DNA of 12,506 nucleotides, taken from Pseudomonadota bacterium. Lineage in GTDB: Bacteria; Pseudomonadota; Gammaproteobacteria; Burkholderiales; Burkholderiaceae_D. Where the stretch lies: positions 1 through 12,506 of the forward strand of contig JAEZVM010000351.1 in assembly GCA_023420795.1 (NCBI GenBank), in the 5' to 3' direction. Numbering within the stretch: position 1 is the stretch's first letter; every line of letters starts with the position of its first letter. A program made the position numbers and the translations under genes. Under the pieces are notes generated by a model. It was not told where the DNA came from and did no database searches. It saw nothing but the letters and a program-made list of their open reading frames with translations. Shown here one piece after another: positions 7,133 through 12,506 of the stretch.

Positions 7133-8249
7133 CGGGCGTGTATCGCACCAGCACATGGTAGCTCGCGATGCACGCCATCGTCGTCGCGAGGATATTCAGA
7201 CTCATCTTCGTCACTGCGCTGAACGGCATGCTGTAGAGCACAATGCCGAAGCCGACAGTGCCGAACATATGAACCAGATAGACCCAGTAAGAACTTTCGG
7301 ATACATAGCGCAGGAAGCGATTCTGGTCCGGCAGATAGCGCAGGAACAGGCCGATCAGCGCAAAGCTCCACATCCAGCTGATGAAGTTGTACATCAGCGA
7401 CAGCCCCATCCTGACTAGAATATTGCCCGCCTCTTCAGTACGAAATATCTCGGCTACGACCAGGTAAATCATGAACAGCGCCATCCCTGCAATCGCATAG
7501 CGCCAGCCGTTGTTCGAGCAGATTTCCAGCACCGCATCGCGATGCCGGTACACGTACAGGCCGGCCATGAAGAACAGGCCGTTGTGCACGAATTCATTGA
7601 ACTGCGGGACAAACGAGCCGCTCGATACGACCACGCCCCATTGGTACGGCAGCCCGATCGCGGCCAGCGGCAGCGCCAGCAGGAAAAAGCCCCACCATCT
7701 CGATACGAGAATGAACCACAGCCTCGAGACCGCCTCCTTGAAGCTAGTGGGAATGTACCTGGCGAAGAAACCAATAAACGCACTGACCACGCAAAACCAG
7801 AGCAGGTAGTAGATGAACCAGAGATGCATGGTATTGATCAGCGGGCGTGCCGGATCCACCGGCATGATGGATTCATCGATACCGAGGGTGCCGCGCACCA
7901 TCAGGTGCACATAATTCATCGCAAGAAATCCCATTCCGGCAAAGATGAGCGGCCAGAACAGCAGAAGCGGAAGTCCGATGCGCCGCAGCCGGTGCTTCAG
8001 CATGCCGGCGTACCCGCGCCGCGCCACCAGCATCGCGACGAAGAAGCCGGCAAGGATGAAGAAGACCGGCATCCGGAAAGCATGGATGAAGACAAGCGCA
8101 AGGTCCGCCACCATCGAAGTCTGCGGGTCATGCCATGGCAGCAGCGATTGCTGCACCGTGTGGTTGACAGCGACGTGCAGGACGATGCCGAGCCACATCA
8201 TGATGGCCCGCAGATTGTCCAGCGAATGGAAGCGTTGTGGATGGTTCAT
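7056..8249 (-). CDS. Acyltransferase family 3 integral membrane protein (OpgC/MdoC-like)
   Basis: Polytopic membrane O-acyltransferase of 397 residues, the usual length for a stand-alone family 3 acyltransferase. These enzymes move acetyl or succinyl groups across the inner membrane onto sugars of surface polysaccharides, lipopolysaccharide or periplasmic glucans. The N-terminus has the family start RFHSLDNLRAIMMWLGIVLH, with the RxxH-like charged residues Asp11 and Arg14 and the conserved His25; a second motif region is AFRMPVFFILAGFF at about 57-70. About ten hydrophobic helices follow. The closest named relatives are the glucan succinyltransferases OpgC/MdoC, but no opgGH genes are nearby, so the acceptor is unknown. 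GGAG lies eight bases before the ATG at 8249. It appears to be transcribed alone. Confidence 0.88.
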   Translation of the reverse strand: MNHPQRFHSLDNLRAIMMWLGIVLHVAVNHTVQQSLLPWHDPQTSMVADLALVFIHAFRMPVFFILAGFFVAMLVARRGYAGMLKHRLRRIGLPLLLFWPLIFAGMGFLAMNYVHLMVRGTLGIDESIMPVDPARPLINTMHLWFIYYLLWFCVVSAFIGFFARYIPTSFKEAVSRLWFILVSRWWGFFLLALPLAAIGLPYQWGVVVSSGSFVPQFNEFVHNGLFFMAGLYVYRHRDAVLEICSNNGWRYAIAGMALFMIYLVVAEIFRTEEAGNILVRMGLSLMYNFISWMWSFALIGLFLRYLPDQNRFLRYVSESSYWVYLVHMFGTVGFGIVLYSMPFSAVTKMSLNILATTMACIASYHVLVRYTPVSTLLNGYRFSFRTRQRSGGKASIA

Positions 8250-8633
8250 TGATAAGGCTCCGTTCTTATTGTTTGGATTGGCCGGCGCAATGCGCCTTCA
8301 CTACAGCCCTAAAACCGGACACCGCTCTGCATTATGCCGGGTATCCGCTGCATTTTTATCAACAGGAAAGAGCGATTGTGACTTGCTTCCTGCCACATGG
8401 GGAGCTCACCGCTGGATATTGCTTCCGCCGGAATCATTAACCCCACTTTGACAGTGGAAATCCATCGGCAGAGCCAGCGAAAATCCGCTTCATTGTTCGG
8501 TTTTTTCACTTTCCTATGTAGGACATTCCGGATTTTCCAAAGATGAATCAAGGAATTTCCATTAATCAATTTAGAAAATGGTGCCTGCCGTAAACGTCGT
8601 GTCAGATTAAAACCAACAAAAGAAAGTGAAAAA
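8250..8633. other. 384-base intergenic region between the acyltransferase and nirK
   Basis: This gap holds the divergent control regions of the two genes and is AT-richer than its flanks near nirK. A perfect TTGACA at 8448-8453 is seen, but no -10 element stands 16-18 bases after it. A weak FNR/NnrR-like site, TGCAT-TTTT-ATCAA, lies at 8349-8362 with one good half. A small hairpin, GGCGC-AAT-GCGCC, lies at about 8284-8296. The notable element is the inverted repeat listed separately. A 111-codon frame on the minus strand across this gap resembles no protein I know and starts inside nirK; I do not call it. Confidence 0.5.
8349..8362. promoter_or_regulatory. Weak FNR/NnrR-like site upstream of nirK
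   Basis: TGCAT (8349-8353), four Ts, then ATCAA (8358-8362) resembles TTGAT-N4-ATCAA with one exact half and three of five bases in the other. nirK genes are commonly activated by FNR/NnrR-class regulators, which is why it is listed. It lies about 270 bases before the start codon, further than usual. Confidence 0.22.
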
Positions 8634-8634
8634 A
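8501..8634 (+). repeat. 13-base perfect inverted repeat spanning the nirK leader
   Basis: TTTTTTCACTTTC at 8501-8513 is the exact reverse complement of GAAAGTGAAAAAA at 8622-8634. The right arm covers the only ribosome-binding-like bases (GAAAGTG) and the A of the nirK ATG; G8500 could add a wobble pair with U8635. If transcription starts upstream of 8501, the arms could close a 108-base loop and hide the start region. Protein binding or chance in AT-rich sequence are alternatives. Confidence 0.5.
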
Positions 8635-10109
8635 TGCCTTTCAAGTTCCTCTGTATTCATACACGCCATCCCGCCATCTTCCTGGTTGGAGCCTTCCTCA
8701 CCGTCAGCGCGTATATACCGCTCACGGCCACCGCAGCACCGGCGGATAAACCGGCCGCGGCCGCCAAGTCGAGCGTGAAGCGCTTTGTGCTCAAGACCGG
8801 TATGGCGGACGGCAAGATGGTGTACATCGATCAACAGGGCAAGGCGAATCCGACCCTGCGCGTAAACGTGGGTGATACGGTCGAGATCGTGGCTTCCAGC
8901 GGTGAAGGCTCGCAGCATGACATCGCCATCCCCGAACTCCAGCTCGCGTCCAACAAATTCGACGGCAAGACCGGCTCCGCAACCTTGCGCTTCAAGGCGA
9001 CGCAGGCAGGCAAGTTCGCTTACATCTGCACCATTCCGGGTCATCGCCAGATCGGCATGGAAGGCACGATCGAAGTGAACGGTCCCGCGTCCGCCGGCGC
9101 TGCCAAGGCCATGCTTGTTTCCGCACCCATGTCGAGGCTCGCCGCCGTCCCCGCACTCAAGCCCGCCGATCCGAACGCAGTGAGTGTCGCGATGGATCCG
9201 AATGCCGTGCCGGCGCCGCTGGCCGACAAGGGCCCGCAACTGCGCAAGTACCGCATCGAGACGGTGGAACTGGCGGGCAAGCTCGATGATGGCACCACCT
9301 TCACCTACTGGACCTTCGACAAGAAAGTGCCCGGCCCGATGCTGCGGGTGCGCGTTGGCGACACGGTGCAGCTGACGCTTGCCAACCGTGCCGACAGCAC
9401 GCAGGTGCACTCCATCGACCTGCATGCCGTGACTGGCGGCCACGGCGGCGGCGCGCATACTCAGGTCGCCCCCGGCAAGGAAGAAACCATTACCTTCAAG
9501 GCGCTCAGCCCGGGGCTGTACGTGTATCACTGCGCAACCCCGATGGTGGCCCATCACATTTCCGCCGGCATGTACGGCATGATCCTGGTCGAACCGGAAG
9601 GCGGCCTGAGCAAGGTGGACCGGGAGTTCTATGTGATGCAGGGTGACCTCTACACCACGCATGCGCATGGCGCGAAAGGCCACCAGGAGTTCGACGTCAA
9701 CAAGATGTCCCACGAAATGCCCGACTACTACCTGTTCAACGGTGCCATCGGCGCGCTGACGAAAGAGCACAAGATGACCGCCAAGGTGGGCGAAACGGTG
9801 CGCGTCTATTTCGGTGTCGGCGGCCCCAATAAGGTCTCGTCCCTGCATGTGATCGGCGAGATCTTCGACAAGGTCTATAGCGAAGGCTCGCTGTCGTCAG
9901 TCAGGAAGGATGTGCAGACCACGCTGGTGGCTGCCGGCGGCGCGACCGTGGTCGAGTTCAAGCTGGAATACCCGGGAAACTATCTGCTGGTGGATCACGC
10001 CTTGTCTCGCGTCGGCAAGGGCGCAGTGGGTGCGATCGAGGTAACCGGCGTGGCCGATCCGACCGTGTACAAGGCGACCGCCCAGGCTTCCGGCAGCATG
10101 AAGCACTAA
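8634..10109 (+). CDS. nirK: Copper nitrite reductase with fused N-terminal cupredoxin domain
   Basis: Periplasmic dissimilatory nitrite reductase (nitrite to nitric oxide), 491 residues against about 360-390 for two-domain enzymes. Order: signal peptide (hydrophobic core 14-30, cleavage near TATAA|APA at 34-36); plastocyanin-like domain (about 48-149) with a complete type 1 copper set His95, Cys132, His137, Met142 (CTIPGHRQIGM); an Ala/Pro-rich linker (about 150-200); then the two cupredoxin domains of the reductase. Type 1 ligands there are His259, Cys300, His308 and Met313; type 2 ligands are His264, His299 and His455; catalytic residues are Asp262 and His405 (SSLHVIGEIFDKVY). The wording follows the AniA/class II branch. 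The N-terminal fusion recalls the Hyphomicrobium denitrificans enzyme. The ATG at 8634 has only a weak SD. No nor or cytochrome gene is adjacent, so the electron donor is unknown. Confidence 0.95.
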   Translation: MPFKFLCIHTRHPAIFLVGAFLTVSAYIPLTATAAPADKPAAAAKSSVKRFVLKTGMADGKMVYIDQQGKANPTLRVNVGDTVEIVASSGEGSQHDIAIPELQLASNKFDGKTGSATLRFKATQAGKFAYICTIPGHRQIGMEGTIEVNGPASAGAAKAMLVSAPMSRLAAVPALKPADPNAVSVAMDPNAVPAPLADKGPQLRKYRIETVELAGKLDDGTTFTYWTFDKKVPGPMLRVRVGDTVQLTLANRADSTQVHSIDLHAVTGGHGGGAHTQVAPGKEETITFKALSPGLYVYHCATPMVAHHISAGMYGMILVEPEGGLSKVDREFYVMQGDLYTTHAHGAKGHQEFDVNKMSHEMPDYYLFNGAIGALTKEHKMTAKVGETVRVYFGVGGPNKVSSLHVIGEIFDKVYSEGSLSSVRKDVQTTLVAAGGATVVEFKLEYPGNYLLVDHALSRVGKGAVGAIEVTGVADPTVYKATAQASGSMKH

Positions 10110-10131
10110 ATCAGCGCCAAAACTCTCATGC

Positions 10132-10160
10132 GCGGGCTGGGAGAAATATCCCCCGCCCGC
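10132..10160. terminator. GC-rich hairpin between nirK and the convergent hydrolase
   Basis: GCGGGC at 10132-10137 pairs with GCCCGC at 10155-10160, and GGG with CCC can extend the stem inward past a bulge. It lies 22 bases after the nirK stop and 12 bases after the hydrolase stop on the other strand. No T tract follows on either strand, so it is at best a weak or shared terminator, or a stem protecting the mRNA end. Confidence 0.35.
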
Positions 10161-10172
10161 CATACAGCCGCT

Positions 10173-11057
10173 CTAGCAGCACTCTTCCCTGTTCGGTTGC
10201 GCGCGCCGCTCCAGCCATCCGACAGCCTCCTTCCATAATGTCGCCCTGAATTCCGGGCGGAAGAAACCGAAGTGGCCGATCCGTCTTGCCTGTACCTGCT
10301 CGGGCTTGATGTAGCGGCGCTCCACCGACGCATTGCGGTAAAAGTCGTGCAGGCTGTCGATACTGCGCCGGCTCATCATCTCATCGTCGGTAAAGCTCAT
10401 GCAAAGAAGCGGTACCCGCAACTTTTCGTAACCTTCGCGGATCGGCCTGCCCTTACCATCGACCACATAATGCGGGCTCTTGCACCACTGCATCCATTGG
10501 AAGATGACACCCTTCGGCAGATCGCCGACGATCTTCATTTTCTTGCCCGGGAAATAGCCGAACAGCCGCGTGGACAGCGGCGCGACGAAATACCAGATCA
10601 GCCAGACGATGCGCCGCAGCTCCGGTACATTGTCCCGCCAGTAGCCGCTGCCGGCGGCAACCGTGACGATGCCGTCGATCAGGTGATTGTCCGGCAGCAG
10701 TCCCGGCAATTGGCCGCCGAGCGAATGGCCGATCACCAGCAGCGGCACGTCGCGCTGCCAGTTCCGGGCAAAATGCACGGCGGCGTTGTAATCCCCAGCC
10801 CAGTCGTACAGATCGGCCTTGAAGCCGCGCAGGGAACGGCGGAATCTCTTCGGCACCGACGCTCCCGACCCGCGATAGTCGAAGGTCAGTACCGCGAAGC
10901 CCTGTTGCGCGAGGAATTGCGCGAAAGGAAAGTAGAAATCCTGTTTCACGCCCATCGCGGTGGGCAACACGATGACAGCCTTTACAGCGGCCGGAGGTGC
11001 AAACCGGTTTGCCGCCAGCCTGAATCCATCCTTCGTTTCAATAGCGATCGGTTCCAT
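10173..11057 (-). CDS. Alpha/beta-fold hydrolase
   Basis: Probably a cytosolic serine hydrolase of 294 residues; no signal peptide is visible. The nucleophile elbow GHSLGG (110-115) puts the catalytic Ser at 112, an acid candidate is Asp224 or Asp225 (SFTDDEM), and the catalytic His is likely 262 (RIGHFGFF). The strand-turn DYRGSGAS (60-67) and the oxyanion region near VLPTAMGV are typical of this fold. It resembles the COG4757 group of predicted hydrolases, whose substrate is unknown. The ATG at 11057 is preferred because GGAG stands six bases upstream; an in-frame TTG at 11078 would add seven residues. It starts 23 bases after the DUF4442 gene on the same strand, so the two form an operon. 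A thioesterase or lipid esterase role is inference from that pairing. Confidence 0.88.
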   Translation of the reverse strand: MEPIAIETKDGFRLAANRFAPPAAVKAVIVLPTAMGVKQDFYFPFAQFLAQQGFAVLTFDYRGSGASVPKRFRRSLRGFKADLYDWAGDYNAAVHFARNWQRDVPLLVIGHSLGGQLPGLLPDNHLIDGIVTVAAGSGYWRDNVPELRRIVWLIWYFVAPLSTRLFGYFPGKKMKIVGDLPKGVIFQWMQWCKSPHYVVDGKGRPIREGYEKLRVPLLCMSFTDDEMMSRRSIDSLHDFYRNASVERRYIKPEQVQARRIGHFGFFRPEFRATLWKEAVGWLERRAQPNREECC

Positions 11058-11080
11058 TTTCAGCTCCAGATTGATCAAAC

Positions 11081-11515
11081 CTACTTAAGGTTCATCGTGA
11101 TCTTTGCAGTGAAGACCCGCCGCCCCTCGGCGTCGAAGGCATCGACCGGCACTTCAACGTTGCCGGTGCTGTCCCACGGCACGCTGCTGCCGTCGGCAAC
11201 CACGCGCATGTCGGTCTTGGCCTTGGCGAGGTATTGCACGCTCATCCCGACCGGAATCCACTGACGGCCGTCGGGAATCGACGCCTGCGTCATGGTGCCT
11301 GCCGCCAGTTCGGCCGCGTTGCACAGCGCGATCGCATGCACGGTGCCGATGTGGTTGTGCACCTCGCGGCGGTTGGCGAATTTCACTTCCGCATAGCCGG
11401 GGCGCAGCTCGGTGAATGTCGGCTCGATGGTTGAAAAGTAAGGCGCGAGATTGGTTACCGCCTTGCTGAAGGCTTCATTGCCCATCTGATGGTACAGGCT
11501 AAGTGTCTGGTTCAT
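11081..11515 (-). CDS. DUF4442 hot-dog-fold protein, possible thioesterase
   Basis: A 144-residue single-domain protein of the DUF4442 group in the hot-dog superfamily, related to PaaI/YiiD acyl-CoA thioesterases. Visible features: the segment FANRREVHNHIGTVHAIALCNAAELAAG (about 46-73), equivalent to the central hot-dog helix with its HNHxGT-type loop, followed by strands ending VFTAKITMNLK. In related enzymes the loop and helix hold the catalytic residues, but DUF4442 chemistry is not settled. AAGGAG lies about six bases before the ATG at 11515. It is first in an operon with the alpha/beta hydrolase, and is divergent from a TetR regulator across tandem palindromes, so repression by that regulator is likely. 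Confidence 0.85.
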   Translation of the reverse strand: MNQTLSLYHQMGNEAFSKAVTNLAPYFSTIEPTFTELRPGYAEVKFANRREVHNHIGTVHAIALCNAAELAAGTMTQASIPDGRQWIPVGMSVQYLAKAKTDMRVVADGSSVPWDSTGNVEVPVDAFDAEGRRVFTAKITMNLK

Positions 11516-11573
11516 CTGTATCTCCTTGGGATGGTGTTCGGAAATTCCGCCGGGTACTCTCCAGGCGGGCTGC

Positions 11574-11599
11574 TAGAATATTATTCTAGAATATAATTC
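11574..11599. promoter_or_regulatory. Tandem palindromic operator between DUF4442 gene and tetR
   Basis: TAGAATATTATTCTA (11574-11588) is a perfect palindrome around T11581, and TATTCTAGAATA (11582-11593) is a second one overlapping it. The unit GAATAT-A/T-ATTC occurs twice with a 13-base period (11576-11586 and 11589-11599). This is the layout expected for two TetR dimers on overlapping sites. The cluster covers the -10 regions of both divergent promoters, so one regulator could repress both. Confidence 0.78.
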
Positions 11600-11606
11600 C
11601 GGTCAA
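11578..11606 (-). promoter_or_regulatory. Predicted promoter of the DUF4442-hydrolase operon
   Basis: On the minus strand TTGACC (11606-11601) and TAATAT (11583-11578) are 17 bases apart, matching five of six and four of six consensus bases. Transcription would begin near 11571, about 55 bases before the DUF4442 start. The -10 lies inside the palindromic cluster. Confidence 0.55.
11592..11597 (+). promoter_or_regulatory. Predicted -10 element of tetR
   Basis: A perfect TATAAT stands 26 bases before the tetR ATG, inside the second palindrome; transcription would start near 11604. The -35 position (11569-11574, GCTGCT) is poor. The placement suggests autorepression. Confidence 0.5.
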
Positions 11607-11623
11607 ACGAATTGAATCGACAT

Positions 11624-12208
11624 ATGGCCACCATCAAGAAAAGCAGAAAGCAGGAAATCCTCGACGCCGCCCTTGCCTGCTTCACAGAGCACGGCATCGA
11701 GGCAACCACCATCGACATGATCCGCGAGCGCTCCGGATCGAGCGTCGGCAGCATGTACCACCACTTCGGCAGCAAGGAAAGCATCGCCGGCGCGCTCTAC
11801 GTCGATGCGCTCGCCGGCTATCACGCCTACCAGCAGGAACTGTTGTCGGCAGCGAGCAGCGCGGAAGAAGGCGTCAAGGCGATTGCCCATGCCTACGTCG
11901 ACTGGATATCGGACAATCCGGACAAGGCGCGCTTCGTGCTGTACGGCCGCGGCGTACTCGCGAAAAGCGACATGGCGAATGAACTGAAGGAACGCACTCG
12001 CGAAAAAATGGCGGAGGTACAGGCATGGTTCCGGCCGCATATCGAAGCCGGCCGGCTGAAGAAACTGCCGCTGGAAGTGTACGGCTCGCTGATCACCGGC
12101 CCGGCGCACGACTATGCGCGCCTATGGCTGACAGGGCGAGCCAAGACAAACATCAAGGCCTACCGGGAAGTATTCGCAGAAGCGGCGTGGAATGCGCTGA
12201 AGGCTTGA
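11624..12208 (+). CDS. TetR/AcrR-family transcriptional regulator
   Basis: DNA-binding repressor of 194 residues, normal for the family. The N-terminal helix-turn-helix is clear at about residues 10-55: QEILDAALACFTEHGIEATT, then IDMIRERSGSSVGSMYHHF and GSKESIAGAL. The C-terminal ligand domain (about 60-190) is helical and not close to a named subfamily, so the inducer is unknown; the neighbouring hot-dog protein and hydrolase make an acyl or lipid ligand plausible. I chose the ATG at 11624, giving MATIKKSRKQ; a TTG at 11612 would add four residues. No good SD is visible for either start, which fits a short leader from the TATAAT at 11592. It is divergent from the operon it probably controls, with tandem palindromes between. 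Confidence 0.93.
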   Translation: MATIKKSRKQEILDAALACFTEHGIEATTIDMIRERSGSSVGSMYHHFGSKESIAGALYVDALAGYHAYQQELLSAASSAEEGVKAIAHAYVDWISDNPDKARFVLYGRGVLAKSDMANELKERTREKMAEVQAWFRPHIEAGRLKKLPLEVYGSLITGPAHDYARLWLTGRAKTNIKAYREVFAEAAWNALKA

Positions 12209-12241
12209 CGTGAGAGCGGGCCGGAAGCCGCGAGGTCTTAT

Positions 12242-12247
12242 TACAAT
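12242..12247 (+). promoter_or_regulatory. -10-like element just before the glycosylase start
   Basis: TACAAT (five of six consensus bases) ends six bases before the ATG at 12254, so transcription could begin at or near that A and give a leaderless mRNA. No SD is seen upstream of the ATG. No -35 matches at 16-18 bases. Confidence 0.4.
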
Positions 12248-12253
12248 AGCGCG

Positions 12254-12400
12254 ATGGCCTTACTTCCGTCCCTGCTAGCCGGCTTCCCGCCGGTTATCGA
12301 CAGCACTATCCGCATCCTGATCCTCGGCAGCTTTCCCGGCGAAGCTTCGCTCGCTGCGCAGCAGTATTACGCGCATCCGCGCAAGCGCAGTTCTGTTTAA
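12254..12400 (+). pseudogene. DNA-deoxyinosine/uracil-DNA glycosylase, broken after the N-terminus
   Basis: The 48-codon frame starting at 12254 encodes the N-terminus of a hypoxanthine/uracil DNA glycosylase, a base-excision repair enzyme of the UDG superfamily: FPPVIDSTIRILILGSFPGEASLAAQQYYAHPR. The GSFPGxxSLxxxQYYxHPRN block is the family's active-site region, normally followed by FW and about 120 more residues. Here homology stops after HPRK (codon ending 12385), then RSSV and a stop. CAGTTCTG at 12389-12396 could encode the missing QFW in a shifted frame, so a small indel plus a break near 12397 is possible. The sequence beyond is lower in GC and unrelated. The cause may be insertion of a mobile element, a deletion, or an assembly join; the window ends too soon to tell. 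Confidence 0.8.
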
Positions 12401-12506
12401 TAGATCTTCTTTTCCGGAAGTAGAAGTAGCAAATCGGAAATCTTGGTTCCTCGAAAGGACTCGAGGCAGTTGCGACGCAACTTCAAACGGAAAGGACTTC
12501 GGAACT
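12401..12506. other. Lower-GC sequence of unknown origin beyond the broken glycosylase gene
   Basis: No gene can be called in these 106 bases. GAAAGGACT occurs twice (12453-12461 and 12490-12498). Two small stem-loops stand in a row: CCTCGA (12449-12454) with TCGAGG (12461-12466), and AGTTGC (12468-12473) with GCAACT (12477-12482). The stretch could be the end of a mobile element, but no known terminal repeat or target duplication is recognised. Confidence 0.45.

Noticed and set aside
8448..8453. Perfect TTGACA as a nirK promoter -35
   Set aside because: No acceptable -10 hexamer stands 16-18 bases downstream, so the match alone is not enough.
8309..8644. 111-codon minus-strand frame in the gap before nirK
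   Set aside because: No recognisable domain, it starts inside nirK, and its sequence over the gap looks like translated non-coding DNA.
12383..12506. Group II intron or a named insertion sequence at the right edge
   Set aside because: There is no GTGYG intron start and no terminal repeat I recognise; naming an element would be a guess.

Overview
This is high-GC proteobacterial DNA, most likely from a Betaproteobacterium of the Burkholderiales/Oxalobacteraceae kind. That placement is an inference from codon use and from the style of the proteins (HtpG, MdtAB, AniA-type NirK); no rRNA or other taxonomic marker is present. The window looks like ordinary chromosome carrying several small accessory units. 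It has no CRISPR array, tRNA or complete insertion sequence.

Layout. 1-2966 (minus): mdtA and the first 556 codons of mdtB, an RND-type efflux system in one transcript with overlapping stop and start codons. 3111-5163 (plus): the chaperone gene htpG, with a near-consensus sigma-32 promoter in front and a rho-independent terminator behind. 5183-6778 (minus): a TerC/Alx-family membrane protein and a universal stress protein, separated by a clear yybP-ykoY manganese riboswitch that can pair with the terC ribosome binding site. 7056-8249 (minus): a family 3 membrane acyltransferase. 8634-10109 (plus): a copper nitrite reductase with an extra N-terminal cupredoxin domain, behind a 384-base AT-richer leader whose far end can pair with the start region. 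10173-11515 (minus): an alpha/beta hydrolase and a DUF4442 hot-dog protein in one operon, divergent from a TetR regulator (11624-12208, plus) across a 96-base gap holding tandem palindromes. 12254-12400 (plus): the N-terminus of a DNA glycosylase that is abruptly broken, followed by lower-GC sequence of unknown nature running off the right edge.

How it works together. Most units are independently regulated stress or envelope functions: drug efflux, heat-shock protein folding, manganese export under riboswitch control, general stress response, surface glycan acylation and nitrite respiration/detoxification. The TetR-hydrolase-hot-dog unit looks like a self-contained module for a lipid or acyl substrate that cannot be named from sequence. 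The most informative non-coding signals are the riboswitch with its nine-base anti-SD pairing, the sigma-32 promoter, the TetR operator cluster, and the inverted repeat over the nirK start. I found no wholly new system; the least explained points are the nirK leader, the small CXXCH reading frame at 6956-7132, and the junction near 12390.
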